From positions 85,850-149,849 of the forward strand of contig NZ_JAFFSU010000020.1 of NCBI RefSeq assembly GCF_017948455.1: 64,000 nucleotides of DNA, written 5' to 3'. The notes under the pieces were generated by a model. That model saw nothing but the letters and a program-made list of their open reading frames with translations. It was not told where the DNA came from and ran no database searches. Source of the DNA: Streptomyces sp. GESEQ-4 (GTDB lineage Bacteria > Actinomycetota > Actinomycetes > Streptomycetales > Streptomycetaceae). Below are positions 1 through 8,207 of this stretch, in pieces; the first letter of the stretch is position 1, and each line of letters starts with the position of its first letter. A program made the position numbers and the translations under genes.

Positions 1-618
1 GGCGAAGGGTTCGGAGTGTCCCGCCTTCGGCCCGGTGAGCCAGTAGCGCGTGAGGCGGCAGGCACCCGTTTCCGCGACGACCAGGAAGGACTCGTCGCCG
101 CTCGCGGCCAGCCCGTTGGCGAACTGGAGGCCTTCCAGCAGTACCTCGGGCGTGTCCGAGCCCGGTGCCAGCCGCAGGAGACGGCCTGTTCCGGTGTGCT
201 CGACGAGATCGCCGATCCAGTGCTCCAAGGGGTAGCGGCGGCTGGAGACGGTGAAGCAGACGCTGCCGTCGGAGAGGGCGATCACATTGCTGCAGAACCG
301 CAGCCGCTCCCCCGCCACCGAGTCGACGAGGATACGGACGATCCCGTCGGCGAGACCGACGCGGAGCAGCCCGTGCACGGCGTCGCACACCAACAGGGCG
401 TCGTCCGGGAGGAGTTCGAGGCCGAGGGGCCTGCCTCCGGTCTCGGCGATGACCTCGACGCGCGCGGCGAACGGCTCGGTCAGACGATCGATGCGCAGGA
501 TCCGGCCGTCCTCGACGCCGGTCAGCACCCGGCCGCGGGCATCGGCCACCACGTCCTCGGGGCCACGGCCGCCGATCGCGACGTAGTGCCGGGGGACGAG
601 AGCGGTGGGACGGTCCAT
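1..618 (-). CDS. SMP-30/gluconolactonase-like beta-propeller protein, partial
   Basis: The minus-strand frame begins at ATG 618 (MDRPTALVPRHYVAIGG) and runs off the left edge without a stop, giving 206 residues and lacking the C-terminus. Blade-like segments such as GPEDVVADARGRVLTGVEDGRI, GGRPLGLELLPDDALLVCD and LQFANGLAASGDESFLVVAETGACRLTRY match the SMP-30/strictosidine-synthase-like propeller family, whose members hydrolyse sugar lactones or related esters. The substrate cannot be read from the sequence. The gene lies 38 bp downstream of a small winged-helix regulator on the same strand and is probably co-transcribed with it. No signal peptide is visible, so it is probably cytoplasmic. 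Confidence is good for the family and low for the reaction. Confidence 0.8.
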   Translation of the reverse strand, partial: MDRPTALVPRHYVAIGGRGPEDVVADARGRVLTGVEDGRILRIDRLTEPFAARVEVIAETGGRPLGLELLPDDALLVCDAVHGLLRVGLADGIVRILVDSVAGERLRFCSNVIALSDGSVCFTVSSRRYPLEHWIGDLVEHTGTGRLLRLAPGSDTPEVLLEGLQFANGLAASGDESFLVVAETGACRLTRYWLTGPKAGHSEPFA

Positions 619-656
619 GCGTTCGTGCCCTTCGCGGTCGGGGGGGGTGTACGCCG

Positions 657-944
657 CTACCAGCCCTTCTCGAACATGCGCGCCACCTCGGCGATCCGCA
701 CCTCGTCGCGCCGGTAGTAGGTGCGCAGCCGGATCCTCTTGGTGCGGAGCAGGCCGATGGCGGTGAGCAGGCCGAGGTGGGTCTCCGCAACCGAGCGGGA
801 CACGCCGAGCTTCGCGGCGACGGCGGTCGCGGTGACGCCGTCCTCGACGGGGTCGCCGTGCCGCTGCGGCGGGAAGTGCGCGGCCGGGTCCTTGAGCCAC
901 TCCAGGATGTCCAGCCGCCGTTCACTGACGGGAGTCCTCAACAT
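657..944 (-). CDS. Small winged-helix (ArsR-like) transcriptional regulator
   Basis: A 95-residue protein starting MLRTPVSERRLDILEWLKD. The segment ATAVAAKLGVSRSVAETHLGLLTAIGLLRTKRIRLRTYYRRDE is a helix-turn-helix followed by a wing, as in ArsR-type regulators. No paired cysteines for metal sensing are present. ATG 944 was chosen because GGAGGG lies a few bases upstream; the open frame extends to 1040, but the extra residues show no conservation I recognise. It precedes the SMP-30-like gene by 38 bp and probably forms a two-gene operon with it. The ligand is unknown; autoregulation is likely but no operator was identified. Confidence 0.8.
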   Translation of the reverse strand: MLRTPVSERRLDILEWLKDPAAHFPPQRHGDPVEDGVTATAVAAKLGVSRSVAETHLGLLTAIGLLRTKRIRLRTYYRRDEVRIAEVARMFEKGW

Positions 945-1082
945 CGCGCCCCCTCCGTCCTGGCCTCCTCGGACCGCGTGTGCCCACTCTTCCGCAGACC
1001 AGACCACCCCGTACGGAACTTCGCCACGTTTGTCCGACATCGAACGCCCGTGCGCTCCCTACGCGGTCGCCCGGACACGGCA

Positions 1083-1113
1083 GGGGCCCGGCCGCACACG
1101 GCGGCCGGGCCCC
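1083..1113 (-). terminator. Terminator hairpin after the GH53 gene
   Basis: Perfect 13-bp inverted repeat (GGGGCCCGGCCGC and its complement) with a 5-nt loop, 14 bp past the galactanase stop. It is followed by TTT only on the plus strand, but as a strong stem it is well placed to end the minus-strand galactan operon. Confidence 0.75.
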
Positions 1114-1126
1114 TTTCGTCACGGGC

Positions 1127-2686
1127 TCAACGGTGGTTGAACCACGCCATCGCCGGGAGCGCCCTGTCGTCGTAACCGAACAGGGCCTGGTTCTCCCAGC
1201 CGTTGCCGGAGGCAGCGTCGGTGGGGTCCCAGCCGTTGCCGTTCACCGCGGTCCAGGTCGCCTCCCAGTAGAAGACGCCGAGGCCACGGCCGTTCGGGAC
1301 GGCTTCCACGATGCTGGTGATGTCCTTCATCCACCGGGTCTGCCCGGCGGCCGAGGCCGGGTAGCCGGAGACCAGCTCGCCGGCCAGGTCGATGATGTTC
1401 TCGTGCGAGTCCTCGCTGTCGAGACGGAACGGATAGGCCGTCTCGGCGACGAAGACCGGCTTGCCGTAGCGGGAGGCCGCGTCGTCCAGGGTCGTCTGGA
1501 AGTCGTAGAGCGAGCCGTGCCAGTAGCCGTAGTACGACAGGCCGATCACGTCGAACTTCACGCCGCTGGCGACCGCGCTGTCGAACCACCAGCGGGTGCC
1601 GGACAGGTCGCCGCCCTTGGCGAGGTGCAGGGCCACCGGGGTGGACGAGTTGACCTTCTTGACGGCGTCGTAGCCGGAGTTGAGCAGACCGGCCAGCTGC
1701 GTCCAGTTGTCCGTGGAACCCTCGGACCACAGCATGCCGCCGTTGATCTCATTGCCCACCTGGACCATGTCGGCGGTGGTGCCCTGCGCCTTCAACGCGT
1801 TCAACACGTCGTACGTGTGGTTGTACACGTCGGTCCTGAGCTGGCTGTACGAGTGGCCCGCCCACGCGCTCGGCTTGGACTGGGCGCCCGGGTCGGCCCA
1901 GGTGTCCGAGTAGTGGAAGTCGACCAGCAGCTTCATGCCCTGGGCCTTGATGCGCTTGGCCGTCGCCAGCACACGCGCCTTGTTGTTGTAGCCGTCGGCC
2001 GGGTTGACCCAGACCTTCAGGCGCGCGTAGTTCATGCCGGACGACTTGAGGATGGCGAGGGCGTCGCCGGTCGTGCCGGAGCTGTTCTTGTAGACACCGC
2101 CCTTGGCCTCGCTCTTGGCGAGCGAGGAGATGTCGGCACCATGGATCGACGTACCGGACGTGCCCGATGTGAAGCTCAGGTCGTCAACATTGATCCAGTT
2201 GCCCGCGTTCGCGTCACTGTTGATGCTGATCGTGCACTGGTTGTTCGTCACATTGACCGGCACGACGATCCGGATCCACCCACTGGCGGACACCGGGAGG
2301 TCGGTGCGCTGCTCCGAACTCCCGCAGTTCTTCAGGGCTATGTACGCGGAGTTCTGCCCGCCGCCCGAACGGACCCAGGCGGTCAGCTTGTGGTTGCCGT
2401 TGGTCAGCCCGGACAGGTACTGGTACGTCTCCACCTTGTAGGCGGCGGACGAGTAGTGGCTCAGCCGGTAACTCCCGCTGTGGCCCCCGGACTCGACGTA
2501 CGAGGCGCCGGTCGAGCCGTACTCCGACCAGCCGGCGGGCGTGGCGGCTCCCCCGCCGTCCGATTCGAACCCGGTGTTGGTGAGGGTGCTCGCCGCCTGG
2601 GCAGTCTGCGCGGGCAGGGCGGTGAGGGCGAGGCCCGCTGCGAGCGGCAGCAGCAGGACTCTCAGGGTGCGTCTGGGATGGAACAT
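1127..2686 (-). CDS. Secreted GH53 arabinogalactan endo-beta-1,4-galactanase
   Basis: A 519-residue secreted enzyme that should cleave beta-1,4-galactan side chains of pectin. Residues 1-32 form a Sec signal peptide ending near AQTAQAA. About residues 33-175 form a jelly-roll, probably carbohydrate-binding, module (LTNTGFESDGGGAATPAGW...WINVDDLSF). The GH53 barrel follows from IHGADISSL. VQVGNEINGG carries the predicted acid/base Glu313 and VFVAETAYPF the nucleophile Glu415. ATG 2686 is preferred over 2710 because GAAGGGA lies about 11 bp upstream of it. It follows the GH42 gene on the same strand, separated by a 15-bp-stem hairpin. Released oligosaccharides would feed the importer encoded from 5003. 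The N-terminal module is less certain than the catalytic domain. Confidence 0.93.
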   Translation of the reverse strand: MFHPRRTLRVLLLPLAAGLALTALPAQTAQAASTLTNTGFESDGGGAATPAGWSEYGSTGASYVESGGHSGSYRLSHYSSAAYKVETYQYLSGLTNGNHKLTAWVRSGGGQNSAYIALKNCGSSEQRTDLPVSASGWIRIVVPVNVTNNQCTISINSDANAGNWINVDDLSFTSGTSGTSIHGADISSLAKSEAKGGVYKNSSGTTGDALAILKSSGMNYARLKVWVNPADGYNNKARVLATAKRIKAQGMKLLVDFHYSDTWADPGAQSKPSAWAGHSYSQLRTDVYNHTYDVLNALKAQGTTADMVQVGNEINGGMLWSEGSTDNWTQLAGLLNSGYDAVKKVNSSTPVALHLAKGGDLSGTRWWFDSAVASGVKFDVIGLSYYGYWHGSLYDFQTTLDDAASRYGKPVFVAETAYPFRLDSEDSHENIIDLAGELVSGYPASAAGQTRWMKDITSIVEAVPNGRGLGVFYWEATWTAVNGNGWDPTDAASGNGWENQALFGYDDRALPAMAWFNHR

Positions 2687-2749
2687 CGTCGTCCGTCGTC
2701 CCTTCGACATGAATGGGGTTGGGGTGCCCCTCGCCGGGGAGGTGAGGGG

Positions 2750-2791
2750 TCCCCTCCGCCCGCGGCTCGTGGCACGCGCGGGCGGAGGGGA
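2750..2791 (-). terminator. Intercistronic hairpin between GH42 and GH53 genes
   Basis: Perfect 15-bp stem (TCCCCTCCGCCCGCG and its complement) with a 12-nt loop, lying between the GH42 stop and the GH53 start. It could act as a partial terminator that lowers galactanase expression relative to the beta-galactosidase, or as a 3'-end-stabilising structure. Confidence 0.65.
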
Positions 2792-2797
2792 GTCGGC

Positions 2798-4819
2798 TCA
2801 GCCGTCGAGTCGTACGACCCGTACGGCTCCCGCGGGGACCGCGAGGCGGCCCGCGGCGCGTTCGCCCGTCAGCAGTTCGGTGCCGTGTGCCTCCAGCGGC
2901 ACCTTGGCGTCGGACGGGCTGTGGTTGATGGCGAACAGGAAGGTGCCCGACTCGCCGGTGCGGCGCACCACTTCGACGTCGTGCGGCAGGTCGGCGCGCG
3001 GTGCGATCCGGGCGTCCTCGGTGGCCCAGCCGAGCAGGGCGTCCAGGCCGTGCGCGTCGAGGCGGGTCGACACGTACCAGGCGGTGCCCTCGCCGAGGCG
3101 GTGCCGGGTGACGGCCGGGTGGCCGGCGGTGAGGCCGTCGGCGTACGTCCACACGGTCTCGGCGGCGCCCGGCACCACGAACTCGGTCCAGACGTCGCCG
3201 GTGAGTTCGGAGCCGTCCGGGCCGGTGATGCGGACGGTGTCGCCCTGGAGAAGCGGTGAGAACTCCTCGACGGTCAGGCCGAGGACGTCCCTGAGCGCGC
3301 CCGGGTAGGCGCCTTCGTGCACGGCGTCGTGCTCGTCGACGATGCCGGAGAAGTACGACACGACGAGGGTGCCGCCGTTCTCGACGTACGCGCGCACATT
3401 GTGCCCGGCGGCCTCCGTCATCAGGTACAGGGCGGGGACGACGACAAGGGGATACCTCGACAAGTCGGCTTCCGGGTGGGCGAAGTCGACCGTGAGGTGG
3501 CGGTCGTACAGAGCCTCGTAGAAGGAGTCGGCGCGTTCGCGCGCGTCGTGGTCCTCGGTGGGGCGCCACTGGAGGTTCTGCGCCCACCAGGAGTGCCAGT
3601 CCCACAGGACGGCGACGTCGGCCTGGGTGCGGGTGCCGCGCAACGGGCTCAACGAGTCGATGGAGGCGCCGAGTTCGACGACCTCGCGCCAGACGCGGGT
3701 CTCGGTGCCGCCGTGCGGCAGCATCGCCGAGTGGAACTTCTCGGCGCCGCGCCGGGACTGCCGCCACTGGAAGAACAGGGCGCCGTCGGAGCCCCGGGCG
3801 ACGTGCGCGAGCGAGTTGCGGGCCATCTGGCCGGGGGCCTTCGCGGGGTTGCGGGCCTGCCAGTTGACACCCGACGTGGAGTGCTCGAGCAGCAGCCAGG
3901 GAGCCCCGTCGGCGACGGAGCGGGTGAGGTCGGCGGCCATCGCCAGGTTGACGTGGGTGCGGCGGCCGTCGGTGATCAGATAGTGGTCGTTGGTGACGAT
4001 GTCGACCTCACGGCCCCAGGCCCAGTAGTCGACGGAGTCGCACTGGCTGAGCGCGGTCATGAAGTTCGTCGTGACCGGGACGCCGGGTGACAGCCGGTGC
4101 AGGATGTCCCGCTCCATCACGAAGTTCTCGCGCATGGTGGCGTCGGCGAACCGCTTGTAGTCCAGCGCCTGGGCCGGGTTGCCGACCGTGGGCGCGAGCC
4201 GCGGCGGGTTGATCTGCTCGAAGTCCGCGTAGCGCTGGCCCCAGAAGGCCGTCCCCCAGGCCTCGTTGACCCCGTCGACCGTCTGGTACGTCGTCGCCAG
4301 CCAGCGGCGGAAGTGGGTGGCGCAGGAGTCGCAGTAGCAGGCCGAGACCGGGACGCCGTACTCGTTGTGCACGTGCCACATCGCCAGCGCGGGGTGGTCG
4401 CCGTAGCGCTCGGCGAGCTGTGTGGTGATGTCGGCGGCGGCGGTGCGGTAGTCGGCGTTGCTGTGACAGATGGCCGCGCGGGAGCCGAACTCGTAACGCA
4501 CGCCCTCCGCGGTCACCGGCAGGGCGTCGGGGTGGGCCCGGTAGAACCAGGCGGGCGGGGCCACGGTGGGTGTGCCCAGGTCGGCGCGGATGCCGTTCTC
4601 GTGCAGCAGGTCGAGCAGACGGTCGAGCCAGCCGAAGTCGTACTCCCCGGGTGAGGGCTCCAGCAGCGCCCAGGAGAAGATCCCGACGCTCACCATGGTG
4701 ACGCCGGCCTCCCGCATCAGCCGGACGTCCTCGTGCCAGACGCTTTCCGGCCACTGCTCGGGGTTGTAGTCCCCACCGAAGGCGAGCCTGGTGAGGCCCC
4801 TGGGGGTGGTCTCCGGCAT
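2798..4819 (-). CDS. GH42 beta-galactosidase
   Basis: A 673-residue protein with full-length GH42 architecture: catalytic barrel (LAFGGDYNPEQW at the N-terminus), a trimerisation-like middle domain and a C-terminal beta domain ending RLAVPAGAVRVVRLDG. MWHVHNEYG holds the predicted acid/base Glu153 and LLLEHSTSG the nucleophile Glu312, positions almost identical to those of characterised GH42 enzymes. Cysteines in CYCDSCATHF resemble the metal-binding cluster of this family. There is no signal peptide, so it should hydrolyse imported galacto-oligosaccharides in the cytoplasm. ATG 4819 has GGGAGAG just upstream; the longer frame to 4948 would run across the operator. It is divergent from the binding-protein gene at 5003 and shares its control region. 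Confidence 0.95.
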   Translation of the reverse strand: MPETTPRGLTRLAFGGDYNPEQWPESVWHEDVRLMREAGVTMVSVGIFSWALLEPSPGEYDFGWLDRLLDLLHENGIRADLGTPTVAPPAWFYRAHPDALPVTAEGVRYEFGSRAAICHSNADYRTAAADITTQLAERYGDHPALAMWHVHNEYGVPVSACYCDSCATHFRRWLATTYQTVDGVNEAWGTAFWGQRYADFEQINPPRLAPTVGNPAQALDYKRFADATMRENFVMERDILHRLSPGVPVTTNFMTALSQCDSVDYWAWGREVDIVTNDHYLITDGRRTHVNLAMAADLTRSVADGAPWLLLEHSTSGVNWQARNPAKAPGQMARNSLAHVARGSDGALFFQWRQSRRGAEKFHSAMLPHGGTETRVWREVVELGASIDSLSPLRGTRTQADVAVLWDWHSWWAQNLQWRPTEDHDARERADSFYEALYDRHLTVDFAHPEADLSRYPLVVVPALYLMTEAAGHNVRAYVENGGTLVVSYFSGIVDEHDAVHEGAYPGALRDVLGLTVEEFSPLLQGDTVRITGPDGSELTGDVWTEFVVPGAAETVWTYADGLTAGHPAVTRHRLGEGTAWYVSTRLDAHGLDALLGWATEDARIAPRADLPHDVEVVRRTGESGTFLFAINHSPSDAKVPLEAHGTELLTGERAAGRLAVPAGAVRVVRLDG

Positions 4820-4907
4820 GGATCTCTCCCGTTTTGGTCGAACATCTGGGAACGTGCACACACAGCGTCGGCGGTGCGAGCCCAACATAACCGCACAGCA
4901 ACAACCA

Positions 4908-4936
4908 TTGACAAGTGTCCAGGATGTTTCTCTACT
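4908..4936 (+). promoter_or_regulatory. Promoter of the galacto-oligosaccharide importer operon
   Basis: TTGACA (4908-4913), a 17-bp spacer and TCTACT (4931-4936) form a good vegetative-type promoter reading toward the gene at 5003. The -10 box overlaps the palindromic operator by two bases. Confidence 0.65.
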
Positions 4937-4950
4937 GTGAACGCTCACAG
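4935..4950. promoter_or_regulatory. LacI-type operator (galactan locus)
   Basis: CTGTGAACGCTCACAG has perfect 6-bp arms around ACGC and closely resembles the ideal E. coli lac operator half-site TGTGAGCG. It covers the predicted start region of the importer promoter and lies 116 bp upstream of the divergent GH42 gene, so the LacI protein encoded at 8204 is the obvious ligand-responsive binder. Confidence 0.8.
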
Positions 4951-5002
4951 AAGCATGGCAGGTCTTCGCGACGGGCGAGGACCCTGGTCAGGGGAGAGAT
5001 CC

Positions 5003-6334
5003 ATGCCCAACACGAAGCGCCGGCGGCTCTTTGTCAGAAGTGCAGCCACCACCGTGGCCGTCGCCCTCGGCGCGACCGCCCTCGCCGCCTGCGGCTCGTC
5101 CGACGACGACAGCGGGACCGAATCGGGGCCGGTCTCACTGACGTACTGGACCTGGACGCCCGGCATGGACAAGGTCGTCGACCTGTGGAACAAGGGCCAG
5201 GGCAAGAAGGACCAGATCACCGTCACGGTGAAGAAGCAGGCGTCCGGCGACACCCTGGTCACCAAGATCCTCACCGCGCACAAGGCGGGCAAGGCGCCCG
5301 ACCTGGTGCAGGCCGAGTACCAGGCGCTGCCGACACTGGTCAGCAATGACGCGCTCGCGGACATCTCCGGTGAAGTCGGCGACGCGAAGGGCAAGTTCGC
5401 CGAGGGCGTCTGGCAGCAGACCACGCTGGGCACGGACGCGGTCTACGCGGTCCCGCAGGACATCGGGCCGATGATGTTCTACTACCGCGAGGACCTCTTC
5501 AAGAAGTACGGCCTGCAGGTCCCCACCACCTGGGACGAGTTCGCCGAGACGGCCCGCGCGCTGAAGAAGAAGTCCCCGGACACCGACCTCACCACCTTCT
5601 CCGCCAACGACTCCGGCCTCTTCGCGGGCCTCGCCCAGCAGGCGGGCGCCAAGTGGTGGACCACCGAGGGCGAGAAGTGGAAGGTCGGCATCGACGACGC
5701 GGCGACCCAGAAGGTCGCCGACTTCTGGGGCGGCCTCGTCAAGGAGGGTGCGATCGACAACCAGCCGATGTACACGCCGGCCTGGAACAAGGCGCTGAAC
5801 ACCGGCAAGCAGATCGCCTGGGTCTCCGCGGTGTGGGCGCCGGGCACGCTGACCACGGCCGCACCCGACACCAAGGGCAAGTGGGCCATGGCCCCGCTCC
5901 CCCAGTGGTCCGCCAGCGAGAACGTCACCGGCAGCTGGGGCGGCTCCTCCACCGGCGTCACCACGGACTCCCGGCACAAGGAGGCCGCCGCGAAGTTCGC
6001 CGCCTGGCTGAACACCGACGGCGAAGCCCTCAACGCCCTGGCCAAGGAAGGCGGCATCTACCCCGCCTCCACGTCCGCCCAGCTCAGCGGCGCCTTCCAG
6101 ACCCCGCCGGACTACTTCTCCAACCAGGCGGACTTCTACACCCAGGCCGCCAAGATCGCGGAGACCACCGCGCCGTCCGCGTGGGGCCCGAACGTCAACG
6201 TCGCCTACACGTCCTTCAAGGACGCGTTCGGCGCCGCCGCCAAGAACAAGTCCGACTTCACCGACGCCCTGAAGACGATGCAGGACGACACGGTCGCCGA
6301 CATGAAGAAGCAGGGCTTCGGAGTCTCCGAGTGA
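5003..6334 (+). CDS. ABC sugar-binding lipoprotein, galacto-oligosaccharide type
   Basis: A 443-residue extracytoplasmic solute-binding protein. The N-terminus MPNTKRRRLFVRSAATTVAV followed by ALAAC|GSSDDD is a lipoprotein signal with Arg-rich n-region; the Cys would be lipidated. The body (LTYWTWTPGMDKVVDLWNKGQG, then YYREDLFKKYGLQVPTTWDEF) is typical of family 1 carbohydrate-binding proteins. ATG 5003 has GGGGAGAG upstream. It is the first gene of a four-gene unit with two permeases and a LacI regulator, each joined by 4-bp stop/start overlaps. Context with GH53 and GH42 predicts capture of beta-galacto-oligosaccharides, analogous to Bacillus GanS (inference). Confidence 0.92.
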   Translation: MPNTKRRRLFVRSAATTVAVALGATALAACGSSDDDSGTESGPVSLTYWTWTPGMDKVVDLWNKGQGKKDQITVTVKKQASGDTLVTKILTAHKAGKAPDLVQAEYQALPTLVSNDALADISGEVGDAKGKFAEGVWQQTTLGTDAVYAVPQDIGPMMFYYREDLFKKYGLQVPTTWDEFAETARALKKKSPDTDLTTFSANDSGLFAGLAQQAGAKWWTTEGEKWKVGIDDAATQKVADFWGGLVKEGAIDNQPMYTPAWNKALNTGKQIAWVSAVWAPGTLTTAAPDTKGKWAMAPLPQWSASENVTGSWGGSSTGVTTDSRHKEAAAKFAAWLNTDGEALNALAKEGGIYPASTSAQLSGAFQTPPDYFSNQADFYTQAAKIAETTAPSAWGPNVNVAYTSFKDAFGAAAKNKSDFTDALKTMQDDTVADMKKQGFGVSE

Positions 6335-7305
6335 CCAGCGCACGCCGGACGTCGTACGGGGTCAAGGGGGCCCCGTACGCCCACCCGTCTCCCACCACCA
6401 CCCTCAAACGAGCGCGAAGCGCCCCCTATTTTTTCCTCCTCCCCGCCGTCATCCTGTTCCTCCTGTTCTTCGCGCTGCCCATCGGCTACGCCCTCTGGCT
6501 CAGCTTCCGCAAGGTGAAGGTCTCGGGCCTGGGCCTCGGCTCCGGCGCCCGTACGGAGGTCTGGGCCGGCCTGGAGAACTACACCGACGCGCTCACCGAC
6601 AGCGAACTCGTGGACGGCGCGCTGCGTGTGCTGGGCTACGGCTGCATCGTCGTCCCGGTGATGCTGGGCCTCGCCCTGCTGTTCGCGCTGATGCTGGACT
6701 CCGACAAGGTGCGGCTCGCCCCGTTCACCCGGCTCGCGATCTTCCTGCCGTACGCCATTCCCGGCGTTGTGGCGGCGCTGCTGTGGGGCTTCCTCTACCT
6801 GCCGGACGTCAGTCCCTTCTACTTCGTGCTCGACAGGCTGGGGCTGCCGCAGCCGGATCTGCTGGACGGCGGTCCGCTGTATCTCGCCCTGTCGAACATC
6901 GCGGTGTGGGGCGGCACCGGCTTCAACATGATCGTCATCTACACCTCGCTGCAAGCCATCCCGGTCGAGGTGTACGAGGCGGCGAAGCTGGACGGCGCCA
7001 CGCCGCTGCAGACCGCGCTGAGGATCAAGATCCCGATGGTGGCGCCCTCGCTGGTGCTCACCTTCTTCTTCTCGATCATCGCGACGCTCCAGGTCTTCAA
7101 CGAGCCGACCACCCTCAAGCCGCTCACCAACTCCGTGTCCACGACCTGGAGTCCGCTGATGAAGGTGTACCAGGACGCCTTCGGCAAGGGCGACATCTAC
7201 GCGGCCGCCGCCCAGGCGACCCTGATCGCGCTCGCCACCCTCGTCCTGTCCTTCGGCTTCCTGCGGGCCGCGAACCGTCGTACCAAGCAGGAGGCAGCAC
7301 GATGA
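6331..7305 (+). CDS. ABC sugar permease, MalF type
   Basis: A 324-residue inner-membrane permease with about six transmembrane helices beginning SAPYFFLLPAVILFLLFFALPIGYALWLSF. The cytoplasmic EAA loop is seen as EVYEAAKLDGATPLQTALRIK, which would contact the ATPase. GTG 6331 overlaps the stop of the binding-protein gene (GTGA), implying translational coupling. No ATPase gene is encoded in the locus, so it probably uses a shared ATPase such as MsiK, as known for several Streptomyces sugar importers. Confidence 0.92.
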   Translation: MTSARRTSYGVKGAPYAHPSPTTTLKRARSAPYFFLLPAVILFLLFFALPIGYALWLSFRKVKVSGLGLGSGARTEVWAGLENYTDALTDSELVDGALRVLGYGCIVVPVMLGLALLFALMLDSDKVRLAPFTRLAIFLPYAIPGVVAALLWGFLYLPDVSPFYFVLDRLGLPQPDLLDGGPLYLALSNIAVWGGTGFNMIVIYTSLQAIPVEVYEAAKLDGATPLQTALRIKIPMVAPSLVLTFFFSIIATLQVFNEPTTLKPLTNSVSTTWSPLMKVYQDAFGKGDIYAAAAQATLIALATLVLSFGFLRAANRRTKQEAAR

Positions 7306-8207
7306 GTTCTCTTGCCGTCCGCAAGGCCTCGCCGGCCGCCGGCACCACACCCGGCACCGCCCAGGGCCCGCCGCTGCGCCGCCGTATCGCGCTCGTGCCG
7401 ACGATCACGCTGCTGATCGGCGCGATCTACTGTCTGCTGCCCGTCGCGTGGGTGGTGATCGCGGCCACCAAGTCCGGCAGCGAGCTGTTCTCCACGTTCA
7501 CGTTCCTGCCGGGCAGCGGCTTCGCCGACAACATCAAGGACCTCAACGCCTATCGCGACGGCGTCTACTGGACGTGGTTGGGCAACTCCGCGCTGTACGC
7601 GGGCCTCGGCGCCCTGCTGTCGACGGTCGTATCCGCGTTCAGCGGCTACGCGCTGGCGATCTACCGCTTCCGCGGCCGGGAGACGGTCTTCAACGTGCTG
7701 CTCGCGGGCGTGCTGATGCCGCCGGTGATCCTCGCCATCCCGCAGTACCTGCTGCTGGCGAAGGCCGACCTCACGGACTCGTACCTGTCCGTGCTGCTGC
7801 CGCTGGTCCTGTCGCCGTACGGCGTCTATCTGGCCCGGATCTACGCCACCGCCGCCGTGCCGACCGATGTGGTCGAGGCCGGGCGGATGGACGGGGCGGG
7901 CGAGTGGCGGATCTTCACCCGGGTCGCGCTGCCGATGATGGTGCCGGGACTGGTGACGGTGTTCCTGTTCCAGTTCGTGGCCGTGTGGAACAACTTCCTG
8001 CTGCCGTTCATCATGCTCAGCGACGACGAGAAGTTCCCGATCACGCTCGGTCTGTACACGCTCCTGGAGCAGGGCGCGAACACCCCGGCGCTGTACACCC
8101 TGGTGATCACCGGCGCCCTTCTCGCGGTCATCCCGCTGGTCGCTCTCTTCCTGGTCATCCAGCGGTTCTGGAGCCTCGATCTGCTCTCCGGAGCCGTAAA
8201 GTCATGA
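7302..8207 (+). CDS. ABC sugar permease, MalG type
   Basis: A 301-residue permease, second membrane subunit of the galacto-oligosaccharide importer. It opens with a cytoplasmic leader and a first helix IALVPTITLLIGAIYCLLPVAWVVIAATKS, and has the EAA loop DVVEAGRMDGAGEWRIFTRVALP near residues 185-210. The start ATG 7302 overlaps the preceding stop (ATGA). Its stop in turn overlaps the regulator start at 8204. The C-terminal RFWSLDLLSGAVKS is typical of MalG-like subunits. Confidence 0.92.
   Translation: MSSLAVRKASPAAGTTPGTAQGPPLRRRIALVPTITLLIGAIYCLLPVAWVVIAATKSGSELFSTFTFLPGSGFADNIKDLNAYRDGVYWTWLGNSALYAGLGALLSTVVSAFSGYALAIYRFRGRETVFNVLLAGVLMPPVILAIPQYLLLAKADLTDSYLSVLLPLVLSPYGVYLARIYATAAVPTDVVEAGRMDGAGEWRIFTRVALPMMVPGLVTVFLFQFVAVWNNFLLPFIMLSDDEKFPITLGLYTLLEQGANTPALYTLVITGALLAVIPLVALFLVIQRFWSLDLLSGAVKS

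Noticed and set aside
1127..2686. Possible GTG or ATG start at 2710 for the galactanase
   Set aside because: The signal peptide is complete from 2686, which has a better-placed ribosome-binding site.
980..3259. A 759-codon plus-strand open frame
   Set aside because: Antisense to the GH53 and GH42 genes, which have full catalytic motifs, and its translation shows no family signature.
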